Positions 1-6,400 of a stretch of DNA of 64,000 nt are shown here, one piece after another. Made by a program: the position numbers and the translations under genes. Within the stretch, counting starts at the first letter, position 1. Each line of letters begins with the position of its first letter. This stretch comes from Curtobacterium sp. MCLR17_032 (GTDB taxonomy: Bacteria; Actinomycetota; Actinomycetes; Actinomycetales; Microbacteriaceae): NCBI RefSeq assembly GCF_003234795.2, contig NZ_CP126268.1, forward strand, positions 1,426,001 through 1,490,000, in the 5' to 3' direction. The notes beneath the pieces are model-generated. The model did not search any database. It was given only the letters and a program-made list of their open reading frames with translations, and had not been told where the DNA came from.

Positions 1-1
1 C

Positions 2-145
2 ATCGGCACGCCCCGGAAGCCAACGGCCCTGATCGTCCGACGGAGTGCGCTCGTGCAGGTGCTCGCCGGCAACTGGTCGCCCGAGGGCTCGGTCGACGTC
101 TTCGCGATCCGCGACCGCCTGCAGCAGACCGTCCGCTTCGTCTGA
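2..145 (+). CDS. C-terminal end of an unidentified protein (5' truncated by window edge)
   Basis: An open frame enters from the left edge and stops at TGA 143-145, giving 47 residues that end in LQQTVRFV. The codons end almost always in G or C, as in neighbouring genes, which supports real coding. No motif is recognisable in this fragment and the start lies outside the window, so no function is proposed. It converges with the S4-domain gene on the other strand, only 24 bp away. Confidence 0.55.
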   Translation: MGTPRKPTALIVRRSALVQVLAGNWSPEGSVDVFAIRDRLQQTVRFV

Positions 146-169
146 CCCGGGTGGTCGGCGGGACGCCGG

Positions 170-532
170 TCAGTACCCGCGGAGCTTCTCGAGGTCGCGG
201 CGCTCCCGCTTGCTCGGACGCCCGGCGCCGCGCTCGCGGATCGGGACGAAGCCGGCCTCCTCGGGAGGGAGCCGAGGCGGGGTGTTGTCCTCGAGGTGCT
301 TCGCCGCCTCGGTCGCACCGACGCGCTTGAGGATGATGCTCTTCACGACGACGATCCGGTCGAACCCGGCCTGACGCACCCGGACCTCGTCCCCGGGGCC
401 GACCGGCTGCGACGGCTTCGCCCGCTCGCCGTTGACCTTGACGTGCCCGGCCTTGCACGCCGTCGTCGCGGCGGACCGGGTCTTGGTGATCCGGACCGCC
501 CAGATCCAGCTGTCCACCCGGGCCTTGTCCAT
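170..532 (-). CDS. S4-domain RNA-binding protein, Hsp15/HslR-like
   Basis: The 120-residue protein starts MDKARVDSWIWAVRITKTRS, the typical beginning of the Hsp15 family: an S4 RNA-binding fold over about residues 4-65 with the signature KAGHVKVNGERAKPS. The C-terminal third is strongly basic (GRPSKRERRDLEKL). Family knowledge: Hsp15 binds free 50S subunits carrying a stalled nascent chain and helps recycle them. Its length is close to the E. coli protein (about 133). It stands alone, convergent with the gene to its left. The S4 family call is firm; the exact ribosome-rescue role is inferred from homology. Confidence 0.88.
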   Translation of the reverse strand: MDKARVDSWIWAVRITKTRSAATTACKAGHVKVNGERAKPSQPVGPGDEVRVRQAGFDRIVVVKSIILKRVGATEAAKHLEDNTPPRLPPEEAGFVPIRERGAGRPSKRERRDLEKLRGY

Positions 533-609
533 CCGGCCACCCTAGCCGCGGTGGTCGGACGGACCCCAGGCCGTCGCCAGCAGGCATCCCCGCCGCCGAC
601 CGGCCGCCG

Positions 610-615
610 TACCCT
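610..615 (+). promoter_or_regulatory. -10 box TACCCT, leaderless-type promoter
   Basis: TACCCT fits the actinobacterial TANNNT -10 pattern. It ends 6 nt before the ATG at 622, so transcription would begin at or next to the start codon. No Shine-Dalgarno sequence fits in the remaining space. Confidence 0.5.
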
Positions 616-621
616 CGAGGC

Positions 622-909
622 ATGTCCGCCGCCGACCGCGATCCCGCCGCCGCCCCGTCGCAGGCCGAGATCGCCCGAGCGCAGGCCCTCGCCGTGCTCG
701 ACGCGGCGACGCTCGGTGACCGGCTGGTCGTCCGGGCGCACGACGGCGACGGCGCACGGGACGCCCTCGGCGACCTCACCGACCGCACCCCGGAGACCGT
801 GACCGTCGCCACCCGCCGCGGACTCGTCACCGTCCGTCGCGCCGACGTGGTCGCCGCGAAGCCCGTCCCGCCGCCCCCGTCACCCCGACCGCGCCGGACA
901 GCCGGGTGA
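622..909 (+). CDS. Small SH3-like-domain protein (resembles the N-terminal part of Rv0428c-type GNAT proteins)
   Basis: This 95-residue protein has a disordered Ala/Pro-rich N-terminus (1-25), a compact central region with GDRLVVRAHDGDGARDALGDL followed by VTVATRRGLVTVRRADVVA, and a Pro/Arg-rich tail. The beta-rich core resembles the SH3-like domain that precedes the acetyltransferase domain in actinobacterial Rv0428c-type proteins, but no GNAT domain follows here. That resemblance is from memory and is tentative. The ATG at 622 fits the leaderless promoter. The stop codon is also the first base group of a 17-bp tandem repeat. Confidence 0.6.
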   Translation: MSAADRDPAAAPSQAEIARAQALAVLDAATLGDRLVVRAHDGDGARDALGDLTDRTPETVTVATRRGLVTVRRADVVAAKPVPPPPSPRPRRTAG

Positions 910-970
910 TCGCTCCGGCCGGCTGATCGCTGCGGCCGGGTGATCGCTCCGGCCCGGTGATCCGCCCCGT
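904..970. repeat. 17-bp tandem repeat, about 3.5 copies
   Basis: TGATCGCT(C/G)CGGCC-type units start at 907, 924 and 941, with a degenerate fourth at 958, at an exact 17-bp period. The first TGA is the stop codon of the upstream small gene. The array fills most of the 111-bp gap before the next gene. Confidence 0.8.
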
Positions 971-1008
971 CCCGGCGAGCCGCTGACCCGAGGCCGCGGG
1001 CCCGCACG

Positions 1009-1014
1009 TAGCCT
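1009..1014 (+). promoter_or_regulatory. -10 box TAGCCT, leaderless-type promoter
   Basis: TAGCCT lies 6 nt before the ATG at 1021, with no ribosome-binding site between. This is the same spacing as at the upstream gene. Confidence 0.5.
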
Positions 1015-1020
1015 CGCAGC

Positions 1021-2193
1021 ATGCTCGTCCCCGACCCACCCGCCGCCGCTGCCGGGCAGACCGAGGACCGCACCGCCCGCGTCCGCTTCGTCCGCCCGTC
1101 CGGTTGGCGCACCGAGGAGACCGCCGGCGCCGACCTCCGGGTCCGCGGCGACGACGTCGTCCTCACCGTCCGCTCCCGTCCGAGCGACCGCGCGATCGGC
1201 GACGAGAACGCCTCGCTGCTCGAGCGGCTGCCGGGCTCGGTCGACGGGCTGCTCCTGGTGGGCTGTGACGTCTGGACCACGGCCGGCGCCCCCGCGCGTC
1301 TGGTGGAGTACGTCCGTCCCGACGAGGAGGGCGACGTCGCCGGCGCGCACCTGCTGCTCGTCACGGGCCGGCACCGCGTGGACCTGACGATCGAACGGCC
1401 CCTCGCCCGGATGACCGCCACGGACGACGTCGTCTTCGCCGTCCTCGACTCGGTCCGGGTCCTCGACCGGGTCACCGCGAGCGGGTCGCGCAGCCTCGAA
1501 CCGCTGCCGGTGCTGCTCAGCGGATCGACCCTGACCGGGCCGTCGCTCGGTGCCGATGCCGTCTCGACCCTGCAGAACCTCGCCGGTCGCCGCTGGAACC
1601 CCGCGCTCCTCCGCACCGACGGCGGTCGGGAACTCGTCGCCGCCGACCTGGTCGGCCGCTTCGGCACGGTACCGCCGGACACCGCGGCCGTCCTCGCCCC
1701 CTGGGCCGAGGGGGTGCAGCCGACCACGCTCGACCAGCACGACGACGACGGGCGGGTGACGCGCCTCCAGGCCTGGTCCGGCACCGTCGTCGACACCGGT
1801 GCCGACGGCCGGTCCGTGGTCGCGTCCGTCCCGCCGGATCGCGTGGTCGGACTGCTGGCCGGGAGGCTCGGCATCCGCCCGACGTGGACCTGGCCGTTCC
1901 GCACGTCGGTCCTGCCCGGCGACCTGCTCGACCGACGCCTGGCCGGTGGCGAGTCGACGCCTGACCTGCCCGCTGCCGTGGCCGCGGACGACCCGACCCT
2001 GGCCACGTTCTGGGCGGCCCCGTGGACGGTGTCGGCGCTCGTGCGCCCCGGCCGGACCCGGCCGCTCGTCGTGGTCTCGGCCGAGGGGATCGGCTTCGCC
2101 CGGGTCGGCCGGACCGAGGGCGGCACCACGGCGTTCACGGCCGAGGCGTCGGCGAACGTGTACCGGACGCTCGTCCGCGCGCTGCTCGGCTGA
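1021..2193 (+). CDS. Conserved-looking hypothetical protein, 390 residues, cytoplasmic
   Basis: No signal peptide or membrane segment is visible. The first ~150 residues alternate beta-like stretches (ARVRFVRPSGWRTEE, DVVLTVRSRPSD, HRVDLTIERPL). This could be a Mog1/PsbP-like fold of the kind seen in actinobacterial LpqN-type proteins, but that is only an impression. The second half (about 165-390) contains WNPALLR, TWTWPFRTSVLPGDLLDRR and a C-terminal TAEASANVYRTLVRALLG helix, with no catalytic motif I recognise. Codon use matches the surroundings. It appears monocistronic and shares a bidirectional terminator with htrA. Function unknown. Confidence 0.75.
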   Translation: MLVPDPPAAAAGQTEDRTARVRFVRPSGWRTEETAGADLRVRGDDVVLTVRSRPSDRAIGDENASLLERLPGSVDGLLLVGCDVWTTAGAPARLVEYVRPDEEGDVAGAHLLLVTGRHRVDLTIERPLARMTATDDVVFAVLDSVRVLDRVTASGSRSLEPLPVLLSGSTLTGPSLGADAVSTLQNLAGRRWNPALLRTDGGRELVAADLVGRFGTVPPDTAAVLAPWAEGVQPTTLDQHDDDGRVTRLQAWSGTVVDTGADGRSVVASVPPDRVVGLLAGRLGIRPTWTWPFRTSVLPGDLLDRRLAGGESTPDLPAAVAADDPTLATFWAAPWTVSALVRPGRTRPLVVVSAEGIGFARVGRTEGGTTAFTAEASANVYRTLVRALLG

Positions 2194-2230
2194 GCGACCC
2201 GGACCACCTGTGGTCCGACGTCCCCGGACA

Positions 2231-2266
2231 GCACGATGCCCGCGCCGTGGGGCGCGGGCGTCGTGC
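2231..2266. terminator. Bidirectional hairpin terminator between convergent genes
   Basis: Arms 2231-2246 (GCACGATGCCCGCGCC) and 2251-2266 pair over 16 positions with one T-G mismatch around a GTGG loop. It sits between the stop codons of the 390-residue gene and the htrA-type gene. There is no T-run, as is common for actinobacterial terminators. Confidence 0.65.
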
Positions 2267-2326
2267 GGGGGTGTCCGTGTCGTGGACGGACCGGTGCTGT
2301 CGGTGGAGTCGGGTCAGGTCGTCGGG

Positions 2327-3892
2327 TCAGGCTGCGGGGCCGGCGGTCAGGGTGACGGTGACGGTCTTCGCGGTGCCGTCGCTCGTCGTGTAGCCGATCG
2401 AGACCCGGTCGCCGACGTCGTGGCCGCTGATGGTCTTCGTCAGCTGGTCCGAGCTCGTGACCGCGGTGCCGTCGACGCTGGTGATCGTGTCGCCCGCGGC
2501 CAGTCCGGCGCTCGCAGCCCCGGAGCCCTCGACGGTGCCGGCGATCGGCACCCCGCTGGTCGTGCCGGTCGCGGTGCTGCTGATCTGCACCCCGAGGAAC
2601 GCCGGCAGCCCGATCGTGATCGTGCCCGAGGAGTCGCCCGCCAGGATCTTGTCCGCGATCGACTTCGCCGTGCTGATCGGGATCGCGAACCCGGTGACGT
2701 CGGCCGTCCCCGAGGACGCGGCGGTGGCCATGCCGACGACCTCACCCTCGCTGTCGAGGACCGGGCCGCCGGAGTCGCCCGAGACGACCTGCGCCGCCAG
2801 CTGCAGCAGCCCGGTCAGGGACTCGGTGCCGGTGCCGGACTCGCTCTGCACCTGGATGTCCTGGTCGGTGGCGGTCACGGTGCCCGTCGCCGCCACCAGG
2901 TCACCGGTGCCCTCGGCGTTGCCGACGTCGGTGATCGCGTCACCGGTGGACGCACCGCCGTCGTCGTCGAGCGTGACGGTCGACAGCCCGGAGGCGCCCC
3001 GCAGCTTGAGGACCGCGACGTCGTTCGTCGCGTCCGCACCGACGACGTCGGCGGTGTACTGCTTGCCGGTCGTCTCGTCGGTGACCTCGATCGACGTCGC
3101 GCCCTGGATGACGTGGTTGTTCGTCAGGATCGTGCCGTCGGATGTCAGGACCATGCCGGTGCCGGCCGCCTGCTGCGACTGGTCGTAGCCGATCACGGTG
3201 TCGATCGTGACGACGCCCTTCTTCTGCGCCGCGGTCGCCGGGGTGGCGGCGGACTCGGAGGTGCTGCCGGTACCGGTGCCGTTGGTGCCGGTGCCCGAGC
3301 CGTCGGTGCCCGAGCCGTCGGCGCCCTGGCCCGGGACGGTGAAGCCGTTCGTGCCGCTGCCGTCACCCGTCGAGCCCGAGCCGGTGCCCGGGGTCGTGGT
3401 CGTGCCCTGCGACGAGCCCTGGCTGGAGGTCGTCGTGGTGTGCACCGACGACAGCCCGAGCGCGGTGCCACCGGCAGCACCGACGATCGCGAGCGCCGCG
3501 ATCCCCGACCCGATCGCCAGCGCCAGCTTGCGGGAGCGTCGGTTCGTCCCCGGCGCGGTGCCGAACGCCCCGGTCCAGCCCTGCGGCGCGGCACCGTACT
3601 GCGCGGCGCCGTACTGCGCGCCGTACTGGGCGCCGGTCGGGCCGCCCTGCTGCGTCCCGCCGAGTGCCGGGCTGCCGACCAGGTACGGACCGCGCCCGTC
3701 GGGGGAGTACGCGTACGGACCGGTGCCGTCGGGTCCGTACAGGTACGGACCGGAACCGTCGAAGGCGTAGGCGGGACGCAGGGACGCCCGGTCCGCGTGC
3801 GGCGCCTCCCACGAGGGCAGCTGCTCCTGCCGCTGGGCCTGCTCCGGCTCGCGACGCTCGTCGTCCGGCATGGGGTTCGGGGTCTCGTTCAT
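2327..3892 (-). CDS. Membrane-anchored HtrA/DegP-type serine protease with PDZ domain
   Basis: This 521-residue protein is a surface quality-control protease of the trypsin-like S1C family. Order: a low-complexity cytoplasmic region (1-115), one membrane segment (about 118-142), a Ser/Thr/Gly-rich linker (145-205), the protease domain and a C-terminal PDZ domain (about 430-515). The triad is visible: His in TNNHVIQG (~258), Asp in TNDVAVLKL (~289), Ser in GDSGGPVLD (~372). The N-terminus holds three imperfect repeats of the type YGPDGTGPY (about 42-72) and then QYGA repeats. ATG 3892 is the natural start. PDZ-HtrA proteins degrade or refold misfolded exported proteins; the substrate here is unknown. 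Confidence 0.9.
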   Translation of the reverse strand: MNETPNPMPDDERREPEQAQRQEQLPSWEAPHADRASLRPAYAFDGSGPYLYGPDGTGPYAYSPDGRGPYLVGSPALGGTQQGGPTGAQYGAQYGAAQYGAAPQGWTGAFGTAPGTNRRSRKLALAIGSGIAALAIVGAAGGTALGLSSVHTTTTSSQGSSQGTTTTPGTGSGSTGDGSGTNGFTVPGQGADGSGTDGSGTGTNGTGTGSTSESAATPATAAQKKGVVTIDTVIGYDQSQQAAGTGMVLTSDGTILTNNHVIQGATSIEVTDETTGKQYTADVVGADATNDVAVLKLRGASGLSTVTLDDDGGASTGDAITDVGNAEGTGDLVAATGTVTATDQDIQVQSESGTGTESLTGLLQLAAQVVSGDSGGPVLDSEGEVVGMATAASSGTADVTGFAIPISTAKSIADKILAGDSSGTITIGLPAFLGVQISSTATGTTSGVPIAGTVEGSGAASAGLAAGDTITSVDGTAVTSSDQLTKTISGHDVGDRVSIGYTTSDGTAKTVTVTLTAGPAA

Positions 3893-3966
3893 CGGTGCTC
3901 TCCGGTCGTTCCTCGCGGCCCGGTCGGCCGTCGATGGATGTCAGTACAGGCCCCGTTCCCATGACG

Positions 3967-3972
3967 ACCCTA
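3967..3972 (-). promoter_or_regulatory. Possible -10 box for the htrA-type gene
   Basis: TAGGGT (minus strand) matches TANNNT and would give a leader of roughly 65-70 nt before ATG 3892. It is weak evidence because no -35 is obvious. Confidence 0.3.
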
Positions 3973-3990
3973 TGAACGGACCATGGTGGT

Positions 3991-4008
3991 GCCGAGCAGC
4001 TGCTCGGC
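3991..4008. promoter_or_regulatory. Perfect 18-bp palindrome in divergent promoter region
   Basis: GCCGAGCAGCTGCTCGGC is its own reverse complement. It lies between the divergent htrA-type and fecCD-type genes, upstream of the iron box, and could be a dimer-binding operator or a small hairpin. The binding protein is unknown. Confidence 0.45.
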
Positions 4009-4059
4009 GCTTGCCGACAGCGACGCCACTGCCCCTCGGAACCGCGCCGGGAGCATCCA

Positions 4060-4076
4060 TTAGGCTCGCCTCACTT
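4060..4076 (+). promoter_or_regulatory. Iron box (DtxR/IdeR-like) overlapping a -10 box
   Basis: TTAGGCTCGCCTCACTT resembles the DtxR/IdeR consensus TTAGGTTAGGCTAACCTAA in its left half and core. It contains the -10-like TAGGCT (4061-4066) and ends 3 nt before the ATG at 4080. Iron-loaded regulator binding would block transcription, matching the siderophore-uptake role of the two genes downstream. The site is read from sequence; repression is inferred. Confidence 0.6.
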
Positions 4077-4079
4077 CCC

Positions 4080-5114
4080 ATGCGATCCCGATCCGTCGCG
4101 CCTCCGGCGCCCGCTCCCGTGTCCCGGTTGGTGCTCGCCACCGTCCTCGCGGTCGTCGTGCTCGCCGTCGCGTGCGGCCTGAGCGTCGCCGTCGGGTCAC
4201 GTCCGATCCCGCTCGGCGTCGTCGTCGACACGCTCCTGCACCCGGGGCGGACGGACGAGATCGGGCTCATCGTGCTCGGCAACCGCGTGCCCCGGACCGT
4301 CGTCGGCCTGCTCGCCGGCGCGGCCCTCGGTGTCGCCGGCGCCGTCATGCAGGGGATCACCCGGAACCCGCTGGCCGACCCGAGCATCCTCGGCGTGAAC
4401 GCCGGCGCTGCCCTCGCGGTCGTCGTCGGCATCGCCGTGTTCGGCATCAGCGGGACCGCCACCTACCTGCCGTTCGCGTTCGCGGGCGCCGCCCTGGCCG
4501 CACTGCTCGTGTACGGCATCGCCGCCGTCGCCCGCGGCGGGCTGACACCGGTCGGGCTCGCCCTGTCCGGCGCCGTCACCGCCGCGGCACTGTCCTCCGT
4601 CACGACCGCGGTGCTCGTCACGAACGCCAGCCTGCTCGACCAGCTGCGCTTCTGGCAGGTCGGGGCCCTCGCCGGCAAGGACCTCCGCACCGCCGGCGTC
4701 GTCGTGGCCCCGATCGTCGTCGGGCTCGTCATCGCCGTCGGACTCGGCCGTTCGCTCAACACCCTGGCGCTCGGCGACGAGCTGGCGGCGTCGCTCGGGC
4801 AGCGCGTGGTGCTCGTCCGGGCGGTCGGCGCGGTCGTGACCGTGCTGCTCGCCGGTTCCGCGGTGGCCGCCGCCGGACCCATCGCCTTCGTCGGGCTCGC
4901 CGTGCCGCACGCCGTCCGCCGACTGTCCGGTCCCGACCACCGCTGGACGATCCTCCTGTCCGCCGTGGTCGCGCCCGCGCTCCTGCTCGTCGCCGACGTC
5001 ATCGGCCGGGTCGTCGCCTACCCGGGGGAGCTGCAGGTCGGCATCGTCACGGCGCTGATCGGCGCCCCGGTCTTCATCGCGCTGGTCCGTTCCCGGGCGG
5101 TGCGCGGACTGTGA
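4080..5114 (+). CDS. Iron-siderophore ABC transporter permease (FecCD family), subunit 1
   Basis: The 344-residue polytopic protein has about ten hydrophobic segments. Family hallmarks are RVPRTVVGLLAGAALGVAGAVMQGITRNPLADPSILGVNAGA (spanning ~70-115) and the coupling-region GPIAFVGLAVPHAVRRLSGPDHR near 260-285. It forms the membrane channel for ferric-siderophore import with the next gene. A longer frame is open upstream, but the ATG at 4080 sits just behind the iron box/-10 and gives the normal family length. No periplasmic-type binding protein or ATPase gene adjoins, so those partners must be encoded elsewhere. Confidence 0.9.
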   Translation: MRSRSVAPPAPAPVSRLVLATVLAVVVLAVACGLSVAVGSRPIPLGVVVDTLLHPGRTDEIGLIVLGNRVPRTVVGLLAGAALGVAGAVMQGITRNPLADPSILGVNAGAALAVVVGIAVFGISGTATYLPFAFAGAALAALLVYGIAAVARGGLTPVGLALSGAVTAAALSSVTTAVLVTNASLLDQLRFWQVGALAGKDLRTAGVVVAPIVVGLVIAVGLGRSLNTLALGDELAASLGQRVVLVRAVGAVVTVLLAGSAVAAAGPIAFVGLAVPHAVRRLSGPDHRWTILLSAVVAPALLLVADVIGRVVAYPGELQVGIVTALIGAPVFIALVRSRAVRGL

Positions 5115-6136
5115 CGGCGACGACGACCCGGACGGACCAGCCTCGGCCGCGGCGCCGGGGGACCCGGCGCCGCGAGGCACTGGTCCTCGTCGGCACCCTC
5201 GTCGCGCTGCTCGTCCTGGTCCTGGTCGGCCTGGGCGTCGGAGACATCCCGCTCTCGCCGGTGCAGGTGCTCGGCGCGCTCGTCGGGCACGGCGACACGA
5301 TCTCGGACTTCGTGCTCGGACAGCTCCGTGGCCCCCGGGTCCTGGCCGCCGTCCTCGTCGGGGCCAGCCTGGGCGCGGCCGGGGCGATCGTGCAGAGCGT
5401 CGTCCGCAACCCGATCGCCAGCCCGGACGTCATCGGCATCACCGCTGGGGCCAGTGCCTCGGGCCTCGTCGCCATCGTCCTGTTCGGCGCCTCCGGAGTG
5501 CTGCTCTTCGGGGTGGTGCTCGTCGGGGCCGTCGCCGTCGCGGTGCTCATCGCCGCCCTGGCCTGGCGGCGGGGGATCACCGGCAACCGGGTCGTCCTGG
5601 TCGGCGTCGGCGTCGGCGCGATGGCCCTCAGCGTCACCGGGTGGCTGCTCACCAGCGGCAGCCTGCAGCAGGCGGGCACCGCGCTGCTCTGGCTCTCCGG
5701 CAGCCTGAACGCCGTCGACCGCACCGTCGTCGGAGCGCTCCTGGTCGGCTTCCTCGTGCTGATGGCCCTCGCCCTCGTGCAGTCGCCGCGGCTCGCCGTG
5801 CTGACCCTCGGCGACGACGTCGCGGCGTCCCTCGGCCTCCGACCCGACCGGGCGAAGGTGCTGCTCCTGCTCACCGCGGTGCTCCTCACCGCCGGGGCCG
5901 TCGCCACCGCCGGACCCGTCGCGTTCGTCGCGCTGATGGCGGCACCCATCGCCCGACGGCTCGTCGGCGGCGGACGCATCGCCCTCGGCCCGGCCGCAGC
6001 CGTCGGCGCCGTCGTCACCCTCGGCTCCGACCTCGTGGCGCAGTTCGCGCTGCCCGGCGTCACCCTGCCGGTCGGGGTGGTCACCGGAGTCGTCGGAGCG
6101 CCCTACCTGCTCTGGCTGCTCGCCCGCGGGCGCTGA
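5111..6136 (+). CDS. Iron-siderophore ABC transporter permease (FecCD family), subunit 2
   Basis: This 341-residue partner permease starts at GTG 5111, overlapping the preceding stop by 4 bp (GTGA), a sign of translational coupling. It carries the same hallmarks: RGPRVLAAVLVGASLGAAGA, VVRNPIASPDVIGITAGASAS and AGPVAFVALMAAPIARRLVG. About ten membrane segments follow a basic N-terminus ([16 protein letters not shown]). It should pair with the upstream permease as a heterodimer under the same iron box. Specificity for a given siderophore cannot be read from sequence. Confidence 0.9.
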   Translation: MTATTTRTDQPRPRRRGTRRREALVLVGTLVALLVLVLVGLGVGDIPLSPVQVLGALVGHGDTISDFVLGQLRGPRVLAAVLVGASLGAAGAIVQSVVRNPIASPDVIGITAGASASGLVAIVLFGASGVLLFGVVLVGAVAVAVLIAALAWRRGITGNRVVLVGVGVGAMALSVTGWLLTSGSLQQAGTALLWLSGSLNAVDRTVVGALLVGFLVLMALALVQSPRLAVLTLGDDVAASLGLRPDRAKVLLLLTAVLLTAGAVATAGPVAFVALMAAPIARRLVGGGRIALGPAAAVGAVVTLGSDLVAQFALPGVTLPVGVVTGVVGAPYLLWLLARGR

Positions 6137-6400
6137 GGACCCGCCTGCCACCGGGCCGCAGCCGGTCGACGGACGTGCACCGCGCCTCCAGGCCGTGTCC
6201 AGCCGGCGGTCGGACTCGCCGTACCGCCCCCCGGATGCGGGTCTGCGCGCACGCTTGCGGGAACCCGCAGGAGGTGCCCGGAACCCCCCGTCCGAGGGTC
6301 CGCACGACGACGCCCGTCGCCGTACCGTCATCGACGACCACCGGACTCCCGACAGCGCCCACACCCGACGGCTGCTGGTCCGGTACGAACGAAGGACAGC
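6137..6400. other. 264-bp intergenic region before the GT2 gene
   Basis: The gap holds a short inverted repeat TGCGGG-AA-CCCGCA (6256-6269) and a -10-like TACCGT (6323-6328). The latter would give a leader of about 65 nt before ATG 6401. An RBS-like GAAGGACAG (6391-6399) lies just before the start. No clear terminator for the permease operon was found. Confidence 0.4.

Noticed and set aside
3870-4079. N-terminal extension of the first FecCD permease
   Set aside because: The upstream part overlaps the htrA-type promoter and iron box and adds a non-family, non-hydrophobic sequence. ATG 4080 gives the normal length.
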